A stretch of DNA of 64,000 nucleotides from an uncultured Alphaproteobacteria bacterium (GTDB lineage Bacteria; Pseudomonadota; Alphaproteobacteria; HIMB59; GCA-002718135): positions 61,404 through 125,403 of the forward strand of contig CACFOQ010000004.1 in the NCBI GenBank assembly GCA_902567855.1. Direction: 5' to 3'. The notes under the pieces are model-generated. The model did not search any database. It worked only from the letters and a program-made list of their open reading frames with translations, and was not told the DNA's origin. The number at the start of each line of letters is the position of its first letter. The first letter of the stretch is position 1. Positions 19,509-29,913 of this stretch are shown one piece after another. The position numbers and the translations under genes are program-made.

Positions 19509-20645
19509 TTAATAAGATTTTAATATTGTTGCAATTCCTTGACCTAATCCTATACATTGAGTTGCAAGAGCATATTGTTTTTTCTCTCTCTGCATAATTT
19601 GAGCAGCTTTTGCAGTTATTCTTGTCCCTGTAGCTCCTAAGGGATGACCTAAAGCTATTGCTCCACCATCAATATTTACTTTTTCTGGATCTATATTTAG
19701 ATCTTTCATACAAGCCAAAGATTGAGAGGCAAAAGCTTCATTTAACTCTATAATATCAATATCTTTAATATCTAAATTTGCTCTCTTAAGGGCTTTTTTT
19801 GTTGCTCCTATAGGTCCTAAGCCCATTAATTCAGGAGGGCATCCATTTACAGCTGTAGATATAATTTTTGCTAAAATTGGTAAGTTATTTTTTTTTGCAT
19901 AGTTTTCATTGCATACTAAAGTAGCAGCCGCTCCATCTGTTAAAGGTGAAGATGTTCCAGCTGTTACAGTGCCATTTTCATCAAAAACTAATTTAAGTCC
20001 ATTTAATATTTCTTGTGAAGTATTGGGTCTTATTGCTTCATCTTGTTCAATAATTTTGTTATCTATATGTATAGAAGTTAATTCATCATTAAAATAGTTT
20101 TGATTTTGAGCATTAAATGCCTTTTTGTGACTACTAATAGAGAAATCTTGTTGAACTTCTCTACTAAAATCATATTTTTTTGCAACATTTTCTGCCGTAT
20201 TGCCCATAGATAGGTATACATTAGGATTTGATTCATTTAATTTTAAATGAGGAGAATAATTTAAACCGTTTATAGGTACCTTTGACATACTTTCAATACC
20301 ACAACATATGAAAACATTACCAGCATTCATTGAAATTGCACCAGCAGCTATATGGACTGCTTGCATAGAAGATCCACACCATCTATTAACTGTCATTCCA
20401 GCAACATGCTCTGGCATATCTGTCATAAATGAAACTATTTTTGCTATGTTAAATCCTTGTTCTCCTTCTGGATAAGCACATCCTGCAATGATATCTTCTA
20501 TATGATCTTTATTAATATTTGTTGAGTTAACTAAATCATTAATAACTTGAGATAAAATATCCTCAGGTCTAACATTGGCCAAGTTACCTTTTCTAGCTAT
20601 AGCAAAAGGAGATCTTTTAAAACCTACAAGAACAGCAGAAGACAT
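19509..20645 (-). CDS. Thiolase family acetyl-CoA acyltransferase
   Basis: NRWCGSSMQAVHIAA, GGAIALGHPLGATGTRI, ALATQCIGLGQGIA. Confidence 0.9.
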   Translation of the reverse strand: MSSAVLVGFKRSPFAIARKGNLANVRPEDILSQVINDLVNSTNINKDHIEDIIAGCAYPEGEQGFNIAKIVSFMTDMPEHVAGMTVNRWCGSSMQAVHIAAGAISMNAGNVFICCGIESMSKVPINGLNYSPHLKLNESNPNVYLSMGNTAENVAKKYDFSREVQQDFSISSHKKAFNAQNQNYFNDELTSIHIDNKIIEQDEAIRPNTSQEILNGLKLVFDENGTVTAGTSSPLTDGAAATLVCNENYAKKNNLPILAKIISTAVNGCPPELMGLGPIGATKKALKRANLDIKDIDIIELNEAFASQSLACMKDLNIDPEKVNIDGGAIALGHPLGATGTRITAKAAQIMQREKKQYALATQCIGLGQGIATILKSY

Positions 20646-20646
20646 T

Positions 20647-21162
20647 TTAAAACTCCATCAATGAATGAATATTGATACCTTTATTTATTAATTTTTGATC
20701 ACCTTTTAATTCAGGTAAATTTATAATAAATCCAGCTCCAATAATATTTTTGTTGTTGAACATATTTACTAATTCTATTGCAGCTAATGCTGTTCCACCT
20801 GTAGCTAAAAGATCATCAATTATAAGAAGATTGGTGTGACCATCTAATGCATCTTTGTGAACATGCATCTCTGTTGAACCATATTCTAATGTGTAAGAAA
20901 CTTTATATGTTTCTCCAGGAAGTTTATCTGGTTTACGAAAAGGAATAAAAGCTGAATTTAATTTATAAGCTATAGCGCCTGCCATAATAAATCCTCTAGA
21001 TTCTATACTTAATACTGCATCAATTTTTTTATTGATCCAAGGAGTTGTCATTTCGTCTATTACTTGCTTAAAATGACCAGCATTTTGTAATAATGTTGTG
21101 ATATCTCTAAATTGAATTCCTTTTACAGGATAATCTAGTATTGTTCTTACATATTCCTTCAT
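20647..21162 (-). CDS. apt: Adenine phosphoribosyltransferase
   Basis: PVKGIQFRDITTLL, SIESRGFIMAGAIAYKL, LIIDDLLATGGTA. Confidence 0.92.
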   Translation of the reverse strand: MKEYVRTILDYPVKGIQFRDITTLLQNAGHFKQVIDEMTTPWINKKIDAVLSIESRGFIMAGAIAYKLNSAFIPFRKPDKLPGETYKVSYTLEYGSTEMHVHKDALDGHTNLLIIDDLLATGGTALAAIELVNMFNNKNIIGAGFIINLPELKGDQKLINKGINIHSLMEF

Positions 21163-21182
21163 AAAATTTTTATATCATGTTT

Positions 21183-21746
21183 TTATATAAATTTCTTCAT
21201 ATCATTAATATCAAAAATAGTAATTGGTGCAAAATTTTCTGAACAATCGTATTTAACAGTGCAAGGGTATTTCAAATATGCATTAGTGATATCATTATCT
21301 ATATTCAATAATTTTTCAAATAATTTAATCAAAAGTTTATTAGGATTAGCATGAGATGCAATAGATCTTATATATCTTATATTTCTATCAATATTTGATT
21401 GATCTAATTTACATAATAAATATGTAGCTGCTGCCATAGATCGAGATACACCACACCAACAGTGTATAACAATAGGTAATTCCTTAGACCAAGTTTCAGA
21501 AAATTTTTTTATAGAATTTATATGATCTTGATTTGGCGGCAACTGAGGTATTTCATCGGTATTCAATCTAAAAATTTGATTTTTAGGATTTACTTCAATT
21601 ATATCATCAAAACCTAATTTTAGATGATTTGAAACTCCAGGAGGAGTTTCAGGAGCATATCCAGGATCTATAACAGAAATTACATGAGAAGGATTAACAG
21701 ATTCACATACAGTTTCTAAATCTTTTAAGGAACAAACAATAATCAT
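21183..21746 (-). CDS. Protein tyrosine phosphatase-like protein
   Basis: P-loop IVIHCWCGVSRSMAAATYLL (HCxxGxSRS). Confidence 0.8.
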   Translation of the reverse strand: MIIVCSLKDLETVCESVNPSHVISVIDPGYAPETPPGVSNHLKLGFDDIIEVNPKNQIFRLNTDEIPQLPPNQDHINSIKKFSETWSKELPIVIHCWCGVSRSMAAATYLLCKLDQSNIDRNIRYIRSIASHANPNKLLIKLFEKLLNIDNDITNAYLKYPCTVKYDCSENFAPITIFDINDMKKFI

Positions 21747-21749
21747 ATA

Positions 21750-21776
21750 TAAAAAAGGGTGGTTTTAAACCACCCT
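21750..21776 (-). terminator. Rho-independent terminator downstream of sugar-type ABC operon
   Basis: AGGGTGGTTT-T-AAACCACCCT with T run on the minus strand. Confidence 0.85.
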
Positions 21777-21797
21777 AGTAATAATTAAAATATTTAT

Positions 21798-23120
21798 TTA
21801 GTTTTCTATAGCATCTGCAAGAATTGCATTAGCTTCATCATTTAATGCATTTAATGTAGACATAATATCATCTCCATTAATAATAGAAGCATAAGCTTTT
21901 TCAATTTCGCCTCTTACAGAGTAATAAGCTGGAACTGAAGGCTCACCTTTTCCATATTGAATAAGACCCAAAGATCTATCATATTGAGGAAGTTCATTTC
22001 TTTTTGCCTGAATTAGTGGATGATCAGCAGAAGAAGTTCTAACAAAACCGTAACCACTTTCTGTTGACCAAACGGCTGAATTTTCAGTATTAGAAATATA
22101 TTTCATCCATTGATATGCAGCAACCATTTTGTCAACATTGCCAGTGTTACCCATTATCAAGCCACCTCCATATAAATTCATTACAGGATTTTTAGTTATA
22201 TGAGGAACTTTGGAAATTTCCCATTGTCCATTATAACCTTCTTCAATAGCTTTTTGAAAATAAGTTATGCCAGAAGTTGAACTTAGTGCAAATAAATTTG
22301 ATCCTAACCCTAAATATTGTTGATCAGCATATTTATCTCTAGTAACTTGAGCACAACCTTTATTAGCCATTCCTTGAATAAATTCCATAGCTGCAACGGC
22401 TTCACTACTATTTAAAATATATTGACCAGAATCATAATCAAAAACATCTCCACCATGAGCAAATATCCACGCAGCAAAATTACTTGCATCTGTATCAATT
22501 TCATAACCTAAACTTGCAGTGTCACCTACTCTACCGCTAAAAGTACTATTGGTAGCAGCACATGCAGCTTCTGCAAATTCAGCTGGAGTTTGTGGTTCAG
22601 ATAATCCTAATTCATTCAACCAGTCTTTGTTGTAATAGACAACCTCTAACGATTTACCTACTTCATGTAGTAATTTTGGATTACCATCAAAATAAGCAGA
22701 AAATCCAACTGTCCAATTAGCACCCCAATCATCAATATCACTTTGAGTAACGCCCCACTTTTTACTTTCAGCTAATATAGTTTGATCCATAGCTGCACCT
22801 ATTTGATACATATCAGCAGCAGCGTTTCCATAACCTCTAGCAACATCAGCTTGATCTGATGTTCCTGCAGTAGTCATCATTGCAGATTGAACTTTTCCAT
22901 AATGACCTTTGTAAGTTATATTAACTTTAATCCCAGTTTCTTTTTCAAATCTCTCAGCACGAGCAATCATAGCGTCTAATCTTTCATCAGAATACTGAAC
23001 CCAAAATTCAACTGTTTGACCTTCTGGATTAGCATTTTCAATATCAGATGCTGTAATTGCAAATAAATATGATGAGAAAAAAAGTATTATTATAAAAAAA
23101 ATTTTATTTAAAATATTCAT
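21798..23120 (-). CDS. ABC transporter extracellular solute-binding protein (family 1, sugar-type)
   Basis: Signal peptide, EFWVQYSDERLDAMIARAERFEKETGIKVNITYKGHYGKVQSAM. Confidence 0.88.
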   Translation of the reverse strand: MNILNKIFFIIILFFSSYLFAITASDIENANPEGQTVEFWVQYSDERLDAMIARAERFEKETGIKVNITYKGHYGKVQSAMMTTAGTSDQADVARGYGNAAADMYQIGAAMDQTILAESKKWGVTQSDIDDWGANWTVGFSAYFDGNPKLLHEVGKSLEVVYYNKDWLNELGLSEPQTPAEFAEAACAATNSTFSGRVGDTASLGYEIDTDASNFAAWIFAHGGDVFDYDSGQYILNSSEAVAAMEFIQGMANKGCAQVTRDKYADQQYLGLGSNLFALSSTSGITYFQKAIEEGYNGQWEISKVPHITKNPVMNLYGGGLIMGNTGNVDKMVAAYQWMKYISNTENSAVWSTESGYGFVRTSSADHPLIQAKRNELPQYDRSLGLIQYGKGEPSVPAYYSVRGEIEKAYASIINGDDIMSTLNALNDEANAILADAIEN

Positions 23121-23234
23121 ATTGCACCCCTAAAATAAATTTCACCAAAACAATAAGATAAACCTTTAGTATAAAAATACTACATTTTTATTAAATATTT
23201 ATATCAAATAATTGTTAACAATTATTATTAACAA

Positions 23235-24080
23235 TTATTGTTTTATTCCAAAATTAGAAATACTTTCCAAAAATAATCTTTGAGTAAAGAAATAAAGTAA
23301 AAGAACAGGAAATATAGAAATTAATGAAGCTGCCATTAATAGATTATAATTAGTTCCTGCTTCTCTAATAAAACTATAAATAGAAACTGTAACAGGAAAC
23401 CAGTCTTCCTTAGTTAATATAAGTAAAGGCCACGCAAATGAATTCCAAGCAAGAATAAAAGCAAATAGAGATATAGTTACAATTATTGGCATACTCATAG
23501 GTATGACTACTTTTCGTAAAAATAAGAAGTGAGAAGCACCATCTATTCTTGCTGCATCCCATAATTCATTAGGAATTTTTTTAAAATATTGTCTTAATAA
23601 AAATATTAAGAAAACATTTCCAAAAAAAGGAATTGTTAATCCTTTTAATGAATTCATCCATGATGGTCCAAAAGGTAGAGGAAATATATCACCTCTTATA
23701 ATTAATAAATGAGGTAAAAGTGAAATAATTTCAGGAATCATAAGTGATATTAAAAGGCCATAAAAAATTATATTCCTAAATGGAAAATCAATTTTTGCAA
23801 AAGCATATGCAGCGGGTATACTAGTACACAAAACTCCTGTTACAATTACAACACTAATAATAATACTGTTAAATGTATATTTTTGAAAATTATTTGAATT
23901 CCAAACCTCTAGATAATTTTCAAACATTAATTTTTTTGGAAACATATATTGATTAGAGGCTTCACCAGCAGTCATTAATGAAGTACTAATCATGTACAGC
24001 AAAGGATAGATAGAAAGAAGTAAAATAACAAAAAGTATAAAATATGGAATTATTAACTCTTTGTGAGAAAATTTAATCAT
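23235..24080 (-). CDS. Carbohydrate ABC transporter permease (MalG-like)
   Basis: ELWDAARIDGASHFLFLRKVVIPMSMP EAA loop. Confidence 0.9.
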   Translation of the reverse strand: MIKFSHKELIIPYFILFVILLLSIYPLLYMISTSLMTAGEASNQYMFPKKLMFENYLEVWNSNNFQKYTFNSIIISVVIVTGVLCTSIPAAYAFAKIDFPFRNIIFYGLLISLMIPEIISLLPHLLIIRGDIFPLPFGPSWMNSLKGLTIPFFGNVFLIFLLRQYFKKIPNELWDAARIDGASHFLFLRKVVIPMSMPIIVTISLFAFILAWNSFAWPLLILTKEDWFPVTVSIYSFIREAGTNYNLLMAASLISIFPVLLLYFFTQRLFLESISNFGIKQ

Positions 24081-25197
24081 AATTTAATCTCTTTCTAAAA
24101 ATAACATATTGTGAAATTGCTAATACATTAAGAATAATAAATAAAACAACTCCTTCAGCAGCTGCATATCCAAATTTTACCCTGTCCCAAAAATGATCAA
24201 ATATTTCAATTGTTACTACATCCATAGTTTCACCAGCTGAGGAAGTTTTCATAACTAATATATGATTAAATGCTTGGAAAGAATTTATAAAACCAGTTAG
24301 TAATAGAAAAAAAATAATTGGCATCAATAAGGGCACAGTTATTTTTGTAAAAGTTTGCCATCTAGAAGCACCTTCAGCTTTTGCTGCTTCATATAAATCT
24401 GAAGGGATAATTGATAAACCAGCTAAAAGTATTATAGCGTAATATCCTGTATATGACCAAACGCCATAAAATATTGAAGTTGTTAGTGCTAAACTAGGAC
24501 CAGCAAAAAACCCATCTATTTTAATTCCAAATAGTATTTCACTTAATTTTCTTTTATCAAACAGCCACATTTGTGGATCATAACCAAATAAACCAATGAA
24601 TTCATTTAAAATAGAATTTTCTGCTTTTCCAAATATCAAAAAAAAGACAGCACCTCCCATTACCGCAGGAGTTATATAAGGTAAAAGTAGAATCATTTGA
24701 AATAATTGCTTACCTTTTAATTTTTGATAAAGAGCGTAAGCAATTAATAAACCTAATCCAACTTCAATTGTTATTGCAAAAAAAGAATAATAAAAAATAT
24801 AAATCAATGAATTTAAAAAATCTTCATCACCCATATTCATCATTATTGTCCAACTATAATTAATTAAAATTAAACTAATTATTAAAAAGACTAGTGATAA
24901 TAAAAAAACATAAAACTTATTTTTGAATTTATTTTTATATTCAGACCAAAACCAATAAGAAAAAATTAAAATCAAAAGCCCTAATATAAACAACCAAAAA
25001 GAACTAATATCTCCTAGTATTTTTTGATAATTTTCAAACCCTAAAAAACGTCCTTTAAAAACTTTCCATTTATGTACGCTCATGTACATTCCAAAAAAAA
25101 CTGGAAAAATACCAAAAATACCAATAATCAAAAAAGCTGGTAATATAAAAATATAACCATTAATTTGATTTGAATATTTTGTAAAAAAATTCATCAT
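24073..25197 (-). CDS. Carbohydrate ABC transporter permease (MalF/UgpA-like)
   Basis: DLYEAAKAEGASRWQTFTKITVPLLMPI EAA loop. Confidence 0.9.
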   Translation of the reverse strand: MMNFFTKYSNQINGYIFILPAFLIIGIFGIFPVFFGMYMSVHKWKVFKGRFLGFENYQKILGDISSFWLFILGLLILIFSYWFWSEYKNKFKNKFYVFLLSLVFLIISLILINYSWTIMMNMGDEDFLNSLIYIFYYSFFAITIEVGLGLLIAYALYQKLKGKQLFQMILLLPYITPAVMGGAVFFLIFGKAENSILNEFIGLFGYDPQMWLFDKRKLSEILFGIKIDGFFAGPSLALTTSIFYGVWSYTGYYAIILLAGLSIIPSDLYEAAKAEGASRWQTFTKITVPLLMPIIFFLLLTGFINSFQAFNHILVMKTSSAGETMDVVTIEIFDHFWDRVKFGYAAAEGVVLFIILNVLAISQYVIFRKRLNYD

Positions 25198-25283
25198 ATA
25201 TTTTAAAGTAATAAATAAATAGATAATAATTAAGCTTATAGATTATAACAATAGTTGATAAATTATTTAAACAAACTTTATGT

Positions 25284-25982
25284 TTATAATTTTTTTAGAA
25301 AATAGTTATCTAAAAAATAATCTAGCCATTTAGAAATTGAACTATTATATTTTATTCTAAATCTTAATTGATTAAATATACCTTGCGCACCTTTTTGATA
25401 TAAAACATGAGGTTTTTTAATAAGAACTAAAAAAATCCATTTTAAATGTAAATAAATATTAACTTCAGGATGAAATTGTAATGCATAACAATTTTGGTAT
25501 TTAAAAGCTTGATTATTAAAAACATCGCCCTTAGCTAGTAATTCACAATTTTCATTTATAGTGAATCCTTCAGTATGAAATTGATAAAAAATATCATTAG
25601 ATTTAAACATTTCAAGACCTTTTGATGTAGGTTTAATTTTGTAAAACCCTATTTCAGTTAATTTTTCTTTATTTCTTTCAACTTTACATCCTAAATATTT
25701 TGCTAATAATTGAGCACCTAAGCAAATACCTAAAAAAGGAATATTTGTTTTTAAAACTTCACCAATCCATAAAATTTCTTTTTTCATATATTCATCTTGA
25801 TCGTTGACACTCATTGGTCCCCCAAAGACTACTATAGCACTGTATCTATTTAAATTATTTGGAAGCTCTTCTCCTAATGAAGGTCTAACAATATCAAAAG
25901 TAAATCCTCTTTTTTTAAGTTTATTTCCAATATTTCCAGCTTCTGAAGTTTTTTGATGTAAAATAAACAGTGCAGTCTTCAT
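25284..25982 (-). CDS. Class I glutamine amidotransferase (GMP synthase-like)
   Basis: FGGPMSVNDQDEYM, FLGICLGAQLLAKYLG, ALQFHPEVN. Confidence 0.88.
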   Translation of the reverse strand: MKTALFILHQKTSEAGNIGNKLKKRGFTFDIVRPSLGEELPNNLNRYSAIVVFGGPMSVNDQDEYMKKEILWIGEVLKTNIPFLGICLGAQLLAKYLGCKVERNKEKLTEIGFYKIKPTSKGLEMFKSNDIFYQFHTEGFTINENCELLAKGDVFNNQAFKYQNCYALQFHPEVNIYLHLKWIFLVLIKKPHVLYQKGAQGIFNQLRFRIKYNSSISKWLDYFLDNYFLKKL

Positions 25983-26056
25983 AAATTTATATTGATAATG
26001 TTTGTATACAATTAAAAAAATAAGAAAATATTATAAATTAATATATTAATTTTTTA

Positions 26057-27871
26057 TCAAATCTTTTCAATTAATGGTACAATTTTCATAGTATTTACAT
26101 CAACTAAACCTTTATTAGTTATTCTAAAATTTGGTATTACAGATAAAGGCAATAAATTAAAACCCATGTACGGTAATGTACATCCTGATTTAACCCAATG
26201 TTCTTTAAATATCTTATTTTCTTTTGCTACATCAGAAGCTTTTTTATCAGATAATAATCCTGCAATTGGTAATTTTACACTTGATACAAGCTTACCTTTA
26301 TTAACTATTACTATTCCACCTTGCAAATCATTAATAATATCTACTGCCAATTTCATATCACTTTCATTTAAACCTGCTACAATGATATTATGAGCATCAT
26401 GTCCTACACTACTTGCTACAGCTCCTTCATTTAAATTAAAATTTTTTATAAAACCGTGTGCAAACTCACCAGTTTTTCCATGTCTTTCAATTACACATAA
26501 ATAAATAAGATTATTTTCTTTTAATATATTAAGCCAATTATTATCATTTGTTTTAATATTAATGGTTTCTTTAAAAGTCATAATACCAGGTAGTTCTGTT
26601 TTTATTACATTAATTTTAAATTCTGTTTCTTTTGGCATATCAGGTATAAAATTTATTTTTTCTGGAAGAATAACAGTATTATAGGCTCTCTTAGGGTATA
26701 TATATCTGTTTTCAGATAATTGTTTATCTACAAGAGAAGTAATTTTTTTATTTTCAACAGCAAGATGTCCTCCTATCCAGGTATTAAGGACCTCTAAATT
26801 ATCATTAATCATAACTATATCAGCTCGTCGACTATGACCCAATGCGCCATAATCTCTATCAATATTAAATCTTGTTGCAGGATGAAGAGAACCCATTGAC
26901 CATGCTGTAGTATTATTAATTCCTAGTGTATTAGCTTGTCTTACTACCCAGTCTAATCCAAAATTAAATAAATCATCTGCATCTCTGTCATCAGTACATA
27001 CACAAATCCTTTTCGTACTAGCTTCTGATTCAGTAATTACTTTAATAGCTTCTTTTATGCTGTTCCATGGCGTTTTAGGATTTCCTCCTCTCAAAAAAAT
27101 CCAAAGACCAGCATCTAATAAATCATTTGTAAATAATTTATCTTCAGCTTCATGAGTATCTGTAATACCACTAGCTGCATATGCTGCTACAAAATCTCTG
27201 CCGAATACATGTCCACTTACTGGCAAATTTCTTTTTAGAGTTTCAGATATAATAGAATGTGATCTTTCATTACCTTCACATACAGATACAAAATCCATTT
27301 TTTCTCCAAGACCTTTAATTTCGGGCCACTTATCAAAAAGAATAGCTGTTTTTTTATCAGTTAAATCTCCCCCAGCTGTTTCTAAGTATTTATTTGTAGC
27401 AGGAATTGTACTTGGTAAAGTTAAAAAAATAGATATTGGAGATTCTCTGCAATCTTGTAACATCCATTCTATACCATCAGTATCACAAACATTTCCTATT
27501 TCATGAGAATCACAAAAAATAGTTGTGGTACCATTTAATAATGCTGCTTCAGCATAAGCACATCCGGTCATCATGCTACTTTCAATATGCATATGAGGAT
27601 CTATTAAACCTGGTGCTAATATATTGTTATTAACTTCATAAATTTTAGATTTATCCATTTGAAAAAATTCTTTGTATGATCCTGATGGTTTAATACAAGC
27701 TATACGCCCCTTAAATATCCAAAGTTCTTTGTCTTTTAAAATTCTATCTGAGTATGTTGAAAGTATTCTTGCGTTTGTTAGAACTGTCTCAGGCTCTATT
27801 TTATTTGAAGCTACATTTGCAAGATCAATAGTGCTAGTTTCTAGTAAAGGTACTGAAAATCTATTAATCAT
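26057..27871 (-). CDS. ade: Adenine deaminase
   Basis: LAPGLIDPHMHIESSMM, GTTTIFCDSHEIGNV, ASGITDTHEAED, SVGHDAHNIIVAG. Confidence 0.92.
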   Translation of the reverse strand: MINRFSVPLLETSTIDLANVASNKIEPETVLTNARILSTYSDRILKDKELWIFKGRIACIKPSGSYKEFFQMDKSKIYEVNNNILAPGLIDPHMHIESSMMTGCAYAEAALLNGTTTIFCDSHEIGNVCDTDGIEWMLQDCRESPISIFLTLPSTIPATNKYLETAGGDLTDKKTAILFDKWPEIKGLGEKMDFVSVCEGNERSHSIISETLKRNLPVSGHVFGRDFVAAYAASGITDTHEAEDKLFTNDLLDAGLWIFLRGGNPKTPWNSIKEAIKVITESEASTKRICVCTDDRDADDLFNFGLDWVVRQANTLGINNTTAWSMGSLHPATRFNIDRDYGALGHSRRADIVMINDNLEVLNTWIGGHLAVENKKITSLVDKQLSENRYIYPKRAYNTVILPEKINFIPDMPKETEFKINVIKTELPGIMTFKETINIKTNDNNWLNILKENNLIYLCVIERHGKTGEFAHGFIKNFNLNEGAVASSVGHDAHNIIVAGLNESDMKLAVDIINDLQGGIVIVNKGKLVSSVKLPIAGLLSDKKASDVAKENKIFKEHWVKSGCTLPYMGFNLLPLSVIPNFRITNKGLVDVNTMKIVPLIEKI

Positions 27872-27986
27872 TATATTGATTTTCTGGTAAACTTAATTTA
27901 TTCATTCTTCCTCCATTTTTAAATCTTTGTAAATTTGTCATAAAATATTTTTTTAAATTAACACAAATAAGAAAAAGAAAGAAGAA

Positions 27987-28766
27987 TCAAAATTTTAATT
28001 TAGAAATAAAATTTATCAAATTTTCTGCTACTTCATGTGGTTGTTCTATTAAGATGGAATGTTTAACTTTTGATAAAATTACTATTTTAGAATTAATAAT
28101 TTCATTTGCCATTTTTTTATTATGATTTGGAGAACAACCTAAATCATATTCTCCTGTTAGTAATAAACAAGGTTTAGTAATATTTTTAAGATCAGGGAAC
28201 ATTTCAGTTTTTGCATAAATCTTAAAAACATTTAAAAAAACTTCAGGATCCGTTTCAATAACTTGTTTTAATCTTCTTTTAACAATATCTTTATTATGAC
28301 TAATAAAATTATCAGTAAACCATCGTGTAGTTAATGTAGATAAAGTTTTTTCTATACCATTCACTTCCATATTTTTAATTACATTTAATAAATTTTTTGT
28401 ATCTTGATTTGATCTACCTGCTACTGTTGACAATAAACCAATTGATAAAGTTTTTTCAGGAAATTTTTTTGCATACATTGGGGCAATCATTCCACCTAAT
28501 GAATGGCCGACAAAATGTCCTTTTTCAAATTTTGAAAGCTCTCTAATTCTCTCAAGATCCATAATTAAGTCATTTAAATTAAAATTTTTATAAGTAACTG
28601 GAGATTTTCCGTGACCTCTTAAATCATATGTTATTACAGTAAAATGTTTTGATAATTTAGGAACAACAAATCTCCAAGCATCTTCAGCTGCTCCTATTCC
28701 ATGAATTAAAAATAATGCAGGACCTTTCCCAATGATTGAATAATGACAATCTATAGAATTGTTCAT
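27987..28766 (-). CDS. Alpha/beta hydrolase
   Basis: LIHGIGAAEDAW, YDLRGHGKS, GHSLGGMIA. Confidence 0.88.
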   Translation of the reverse strand: MNNSIDCHYSIIGKGPALFLIHGIGAAEDAWRFVVPKLSKHFTVITYDLRGHGKSPVTYKNFNLNDLIMDLERIRELSKFEKGHFVGHSLGGMIAPMYAKKFPEKTLSIGLLSTVAGRSNQDTKNLLNVIKNMEVNGIEKTLSTLTTRWFTDNFISHNKDIVKRRLKQVIETDPEVFLNVFKIYAKTEMFPDLKNITKPCLLLTGEYDLGCSPNHNKKMANEIINSKIVILSKVKHSILIEQPHEVAENLINFISKLKF

Positions 28767-28776
28767 TTTAAATAGT

Positions 28777-29811
28777 TTATGCTACTTTAGATTTTGTATC
28801 TTTAAAATATGGAATGACTTCTTCACTTATACGATACATAGATTCTATTAATTCATTTTGAGTTTGACCAAAATCAGAACTTAATATGATTTCATCTACA
28901 CCAGCTTCAGCATATATACTCAGCTTATCAATCATTTCACTTGTTGAACAAATAATTAAATTTTCTGACATTTCTTTTAATGTTTGATTTCTAGGTAATG
29001 GATCAATTTCTCCAGCATGAACTTTGCCAGGTCCTGTAAACATATTATCAAAACGTTTATAGTATTCATAAGCTAATCTATTTTTTTCTTCAGCATCACT
29101 ATGATTTTTGGCGGCGTAAGCCATTCTTTGCATTGAAAGTTTAAGTGTTTTTCCTTTTTCCCCTAATATTTTGCATCCTTCCTTAAAAGCATTCACTCTT
29201 TGTATTAAAAGCTCTTTTGTTCCGGATAGTACAGTTGATTGTACATGAAATCCTTTTGTTGATGCGTTTTTAATGCTTTCAAGATCCATTGCTGCAATCA
29301 TCATTGGTACTGGGTTACTAATAGGCCGTGGCATAATTGTAATAGGTTCAAAATCATAATATTTACCTTTAAAAGAAACTTCTTTTTCACTTAATAATAA
29401 TTGTAAAACATTTAATGATTCAATAAATTTTTCTTTTGAACTACCAATAGGAGTGCCTAATCTTTTCATCTCCCAAGAAAAAGCTCCTCTTCCAACGCCT
29501 AGAATTAATCTTCCATCAGTTAATATGTCAGCAGTAGCAACTTCACCTGCATAAGTTCTCATATCATGCAATGGAAGAACAGCTACACCAGTGGTAATCT
29601 TAATTTTTTTTGTTAATGATGCAATTTTAACAGCCATTTGTAAAGGTGAAGGCATCATTAAAATATTCACAAGATGATGTTCAGGTATTGAAACAGTATT
29701 ATACCCAAGTTTTTCTGCTAAAACAGATTGATCAATCATATTTTGAAAGTGAACTTTTGAACCAACAGATGGATTAGGCAAGTAACTTGTTAAGAAATGG
29801 CAGAAGTCCAT
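28777..29811 (-). CDS. LLM-class flavin-dependent oxidoreductase (luciferase-like)
   Basis: Luciferase-like fold sequence: SIPEHHLVN...LTKKIKITTGVAVLPLHDM...LGVGRGAFSWE. Confidence 0.88.
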   Translation of the reverse strand: MDFCHFLTSYLPNPSVGSKVHFQNMIDQSVLAEKLGYNTVSIPEHHLVNILMMPSPLQMAVKIASLTKKIKITTGVAVLPLHDMRTYAGEVATADILTDGRLILGVGRGAFSWEMKRLGTPIGSSKEKFIESLNVLQLLLSEKEVSFKGKYYDFEPITIMPRPISNPVPMMIAAMDLESIKNASTKGFHVQSTVLSGTKELLIQRVNAFKEGCKILGEKGKTLKLSMQRMAYAAKNHSDAEEKNRLAYEYYKRFDNMFTGPGKVHAGEIDPLPRNQTLKEMSENLIICSTSEMIDKLSIYAEAGVDEIILSSDFGQTQNELIESMYRISEEVIPYFKDTKSKVA

Positions 29812-29913
29812 AGTATCTTTATATAATTGTAAACAACTTTAAACAATTGATATTTCACTTTTTTATACTAAATATAGTTTTTTGATTAATCTAGTGATAA
29901 ATTAAAATATTAT

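Noticed and set aside
23212-23238. Tandem TTAACAATTATTA/TTAACAATTATTG repeat
   Set aside because: Short AT-rich two-copy repeat at a gene end; too weak to call a functional element.
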